A DNA stretch of 33,769 bases from positions 1-33,769 of the forward strand of contig VGEH01000039.1 of NCBI GenBank assembly GCA_016869375.1. Direction: 5' to 3'. Of the stretch, positions 32,675 through 33,769 are shown piece after piece (positions within the stretch are counted from its first letter, which is position 1; each line of letters starts with the position of its first letter). Made by a program: the position numbers and the translations under genes. A model generated the notes under the pieces. The model saw nothing but the letters and a program-made list of their open reading frames with translations. It was not told the origin of the DNA and made no database searches. The DNA comes from Alphaproteobacteria bacterium (GTDB lineage Bacteria > Pseudomonadota > Alphaproteobacteria > SHVZ01).

Positions 32675-33412
32675 ATGCCGGCGATGGAGATGATTCTCGG
32701 CGAGATCCTGAAGCGGCGGCCGGAGCGGCCGCCCTTCGTCGTCGGCGTCGGCGGCTCGGTGGCGGTCGGCAAGAGCACCTTCGCCAAGGGACTCGGCCAG
32801 GCGATGGCAGCGCTGCCCGACAGGCCGAGGGTCGAGATCCTCTCGACCGATGGCTTCCTTTTCCCCAATGCGGTGCTGGCCGAGCGCGAGCTTCGCCGAC
32901 GCAAGGGCTTCCCCGAATCCTTCGACATCGAGGCGCTGCGGCGCGCGGTCGCGGCGATCCGGCGCGGAGAGCGTGTCGAGGTACCGCTCTACTCGCATGT
33001 CACTTACGACATCGATCGCGAGAAGGTGCATGTCGTCGCCGGCGCCGACATCGTGATCCTCGACGGGCTGCATCTGGCACGCATCGAAGAGGCCGGAAAG
33101 CCCCGGCTGATCGACTGCCTCGTCTATCTCGATGCCGAGGAGGCCACGATCGAGGGGTGGTTCACCGAACGCCTGCTGCCCCTGATGGTGGCCGGCGTCG
33201 ACGATCCGAAATCCTTCTACTACGCCTATCGCGATCTCGATGCGCCCAAGCGGCTCGACTTCGCCGCGCGCGTCTGGGCCACCATCAACCTCCCCAATCT
33301 CCGCGATCACATCATCGACGATCGCGCGGCCGCCGACCTGGTGCTGAAGAAAGCCCCGAACCACGCGGTGCTCGAGGTCCTCCTCGGCGGTTCCGGCAAC
33401 CCTCGCCGCTAG
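32675..33412 (+). CDS. coaA: Type I pantothenate-kinase-like protein, N-terminally short
   Basis: This 245-residue P-loop kinase has the CoaA signature order: Walker A GGSVAVGKST near residue 27, LSTDGFLFPNAVL (Asp of the active site), RKGFPESFD, PLYSHVTYDI, IVILDGLHLA and the C-terminal INLPNLRDHI. Type I CoaA phosphorylates pantothenate at the start of coenzyme A synthesis. Typical members are about 310 residues; this one lacks some 65 N-terminal residues, and the C-terminus is also slightly short. The ATG at 32675 is the first in frame. It may be an active short variant, a paralogue with another substrate such as a nucleoside or ribulose, or the only CoaA. The symbol is therefore tentative. 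Confidence 0.75.
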   Translation: MPAMEMILGEILKRRPERPPFVVGVGGSVAVGKSTFAKGLGQAMAALPDRPRVEILSTDGFLFPNAVLAERELRRRKGFPESFDIEALRRAVAAIRRGERVEVPLYSHVTYDIDREKVHVVAGADIVILDGLHLARIEEAGKPRLIDCLVYLDAEEATIEGWFTERLLPLMVAGVDDPKSFYYAYRDLDAPKRLDFAARVWATINLPNLRDHIIDDRAAADLVLKKAPNHAVLEVLLGGSGNPRR

Positions 33413-33517
33413 ATCGCCTTTTCCGCGCGATGCCCGTTTAGCTTCGCAGCCGATGTGACATCGCTGTGCGCGGCGCGGGAACGATCGTGGCGGGACGTTC
33501 TTATCAAGTCGGCAACA

Positions 33518-33537
33518 GGCGGCCCCTTCGGGCCGCC
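33518..33537. promoter_or_regulatory. GC-rich stem-loop in the leader of the last gene
   Basis: GGCGGCCC and GGGCCGCC form a perfect 8-bp stem with a CTTC loop, about 105 bp after the CoaA-like stop and 24 bp before the last gene's ATG. It is not followed by a T-run. It could be a terminator of the kinase gene without U-tract or a structured 5' leader. Confidence 0.4.
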
Positions 33538-33560
33538 CTCACCCGTGCGAGAGGAACGAC

Positions 33561-33769
33561 ATGATCCGTCTCCGATCCATTCTCTATGTTGGCATGCTGG
33601 TGCCTCTGGCGGCGCTTCCGGCTGCGGCCGAGCCGCGTGCCTCGCTGCTGATCCAGGCACAGGCGCAGCCCCCTGTCGCCGCGCCGCCGCAGACGCGCGA
33701 AGAAGAGCGCGACCGCCGCCGCAGCGAGCGCCGTGAGCGGCGAGAGGAGAGGCGCGAGGAGCGCCAGCG
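33561..33769 (+). CDS. Exported Arg/Glu-rich protein, start only
   Basis: The window ends inside this gene after 69 codons. It begins MIRLRSILYVGMLVPLAALPAAAEP, a Sec signal with probable cleavage after AAA, then a Gln/Pro/Ala linker (QAQAQPPVAAPPQ) and a dense run of Arg and Glu (EERDRRRSERRERR). AGAGGA lies six bases before the ATG. Such repetitive charged stretches follow signal peptides in several small alphaproteobacterial periplasmic proteins of unknown role. The rest of the protein is outside the window. Confidence 0.65.
   Translation, partial: MIRLRSILYVGMLVPLAALPAAAEPRASLLIQAQAQPPVAAPPQTREEERDRRRSERRERREERREERQ

Noticed and set aside
1-33769. CRISPR arrays, tRNA genes, transposons
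   Set aside because: No regularly spaced repeats, no cloverleaf-like segments and no transposase or integrase motifs were found on reading both strands.

Overview
The window is about 33.8 kb of GC-rich DNA, packed with short intergenic gaps, one-base to four-base start/stop overlaps and frequent GTG starts. The gene content points to a soil- or plant-associated alphaproteobacterium of the Hyphomicrobiales or Reyranella-like kind. Supporting signs are an ArsR-ArsC-aquaglyceroporin arsenic operon as in rhizobia, NMT1-type ABC uptake, two TauD-family dioxygenases, an amidase, and hybrid kinases with stand-alone receivers. The taxon is inferred; there is no rRNA or tRNA gene here. No CRISPR array, tRNA, rRNA, transposase or prophage gene was seen.

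Region 1 (186-5865) is an arsenic-type resistance island. Read leftwards: arsR1, an FAD/NAD(P) flavoprotein with a cysteine-rich tail, and an MFS transporter. Read rightwards: an Fe(II)/2-oxoglutarate dioxygenase, then arsR2-arsC-aqpS with overlapping ends. ArsC would reduce arsenate and the AqpS channel would let arsenite out; no ArsB or Acr3 pump is present. The two arsR promoters have a matching layout that predicts leaderless mRNAs.

Region 2 (5849-9094, minus strand) holds a substrate-binding protein, ATPase and permease of an NMT1/THI5-type ABC importer, with adenine phosphoribosyltransferase upstream. Region 3 (9453-14462) mixes a small membrane protein, a radical SAM/SPASM-like enzyme, a SnoaL-like protein preceded by a tiny ORF, a family 2 glycosyltransferase, a DauA-like FAD dehydrogenase and a GFA-family zinc protein.

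Region 4 (14459-18871, minus strand) is a phosphorelay operon: a 1166-residue hybrid kinase with PAS, kinase, degenerate receiver, receiver and HPt modules, followed by two paralogous single-domain receivers. Region 5 (18984-25113) has an amidase, a GT39-type membrane glycosyltransferase broken by one in-frame TAG, an exported GH-D-like glycosidase and a Gfo/Idh/MocA dehydrogenase.

Region 6 (25197-27999) is a compact operon of TauD dioxygenase, glutamine-synthetase-like ligase and isochorismatase-like hydrolase, probably acting on one nitrogen compound. Region 7 (28090-33769) has a small helix-turn-helix-like gene with no normal start codon, a CocE/NonD hydrolase, a second hybrid kinase, a short CoaA-like kinase and the beginning of an exported Arg/Glu-rich protein.

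The most promising material for new biology is the dioxygenase and Cys-tailed flavoprotein inside the arsenic island with its twin leaderless arsR promoters, the three-enzyme operon of region 6, the amber-interrupted glycosyltransferase, and the small gene apparently starting at CTG.
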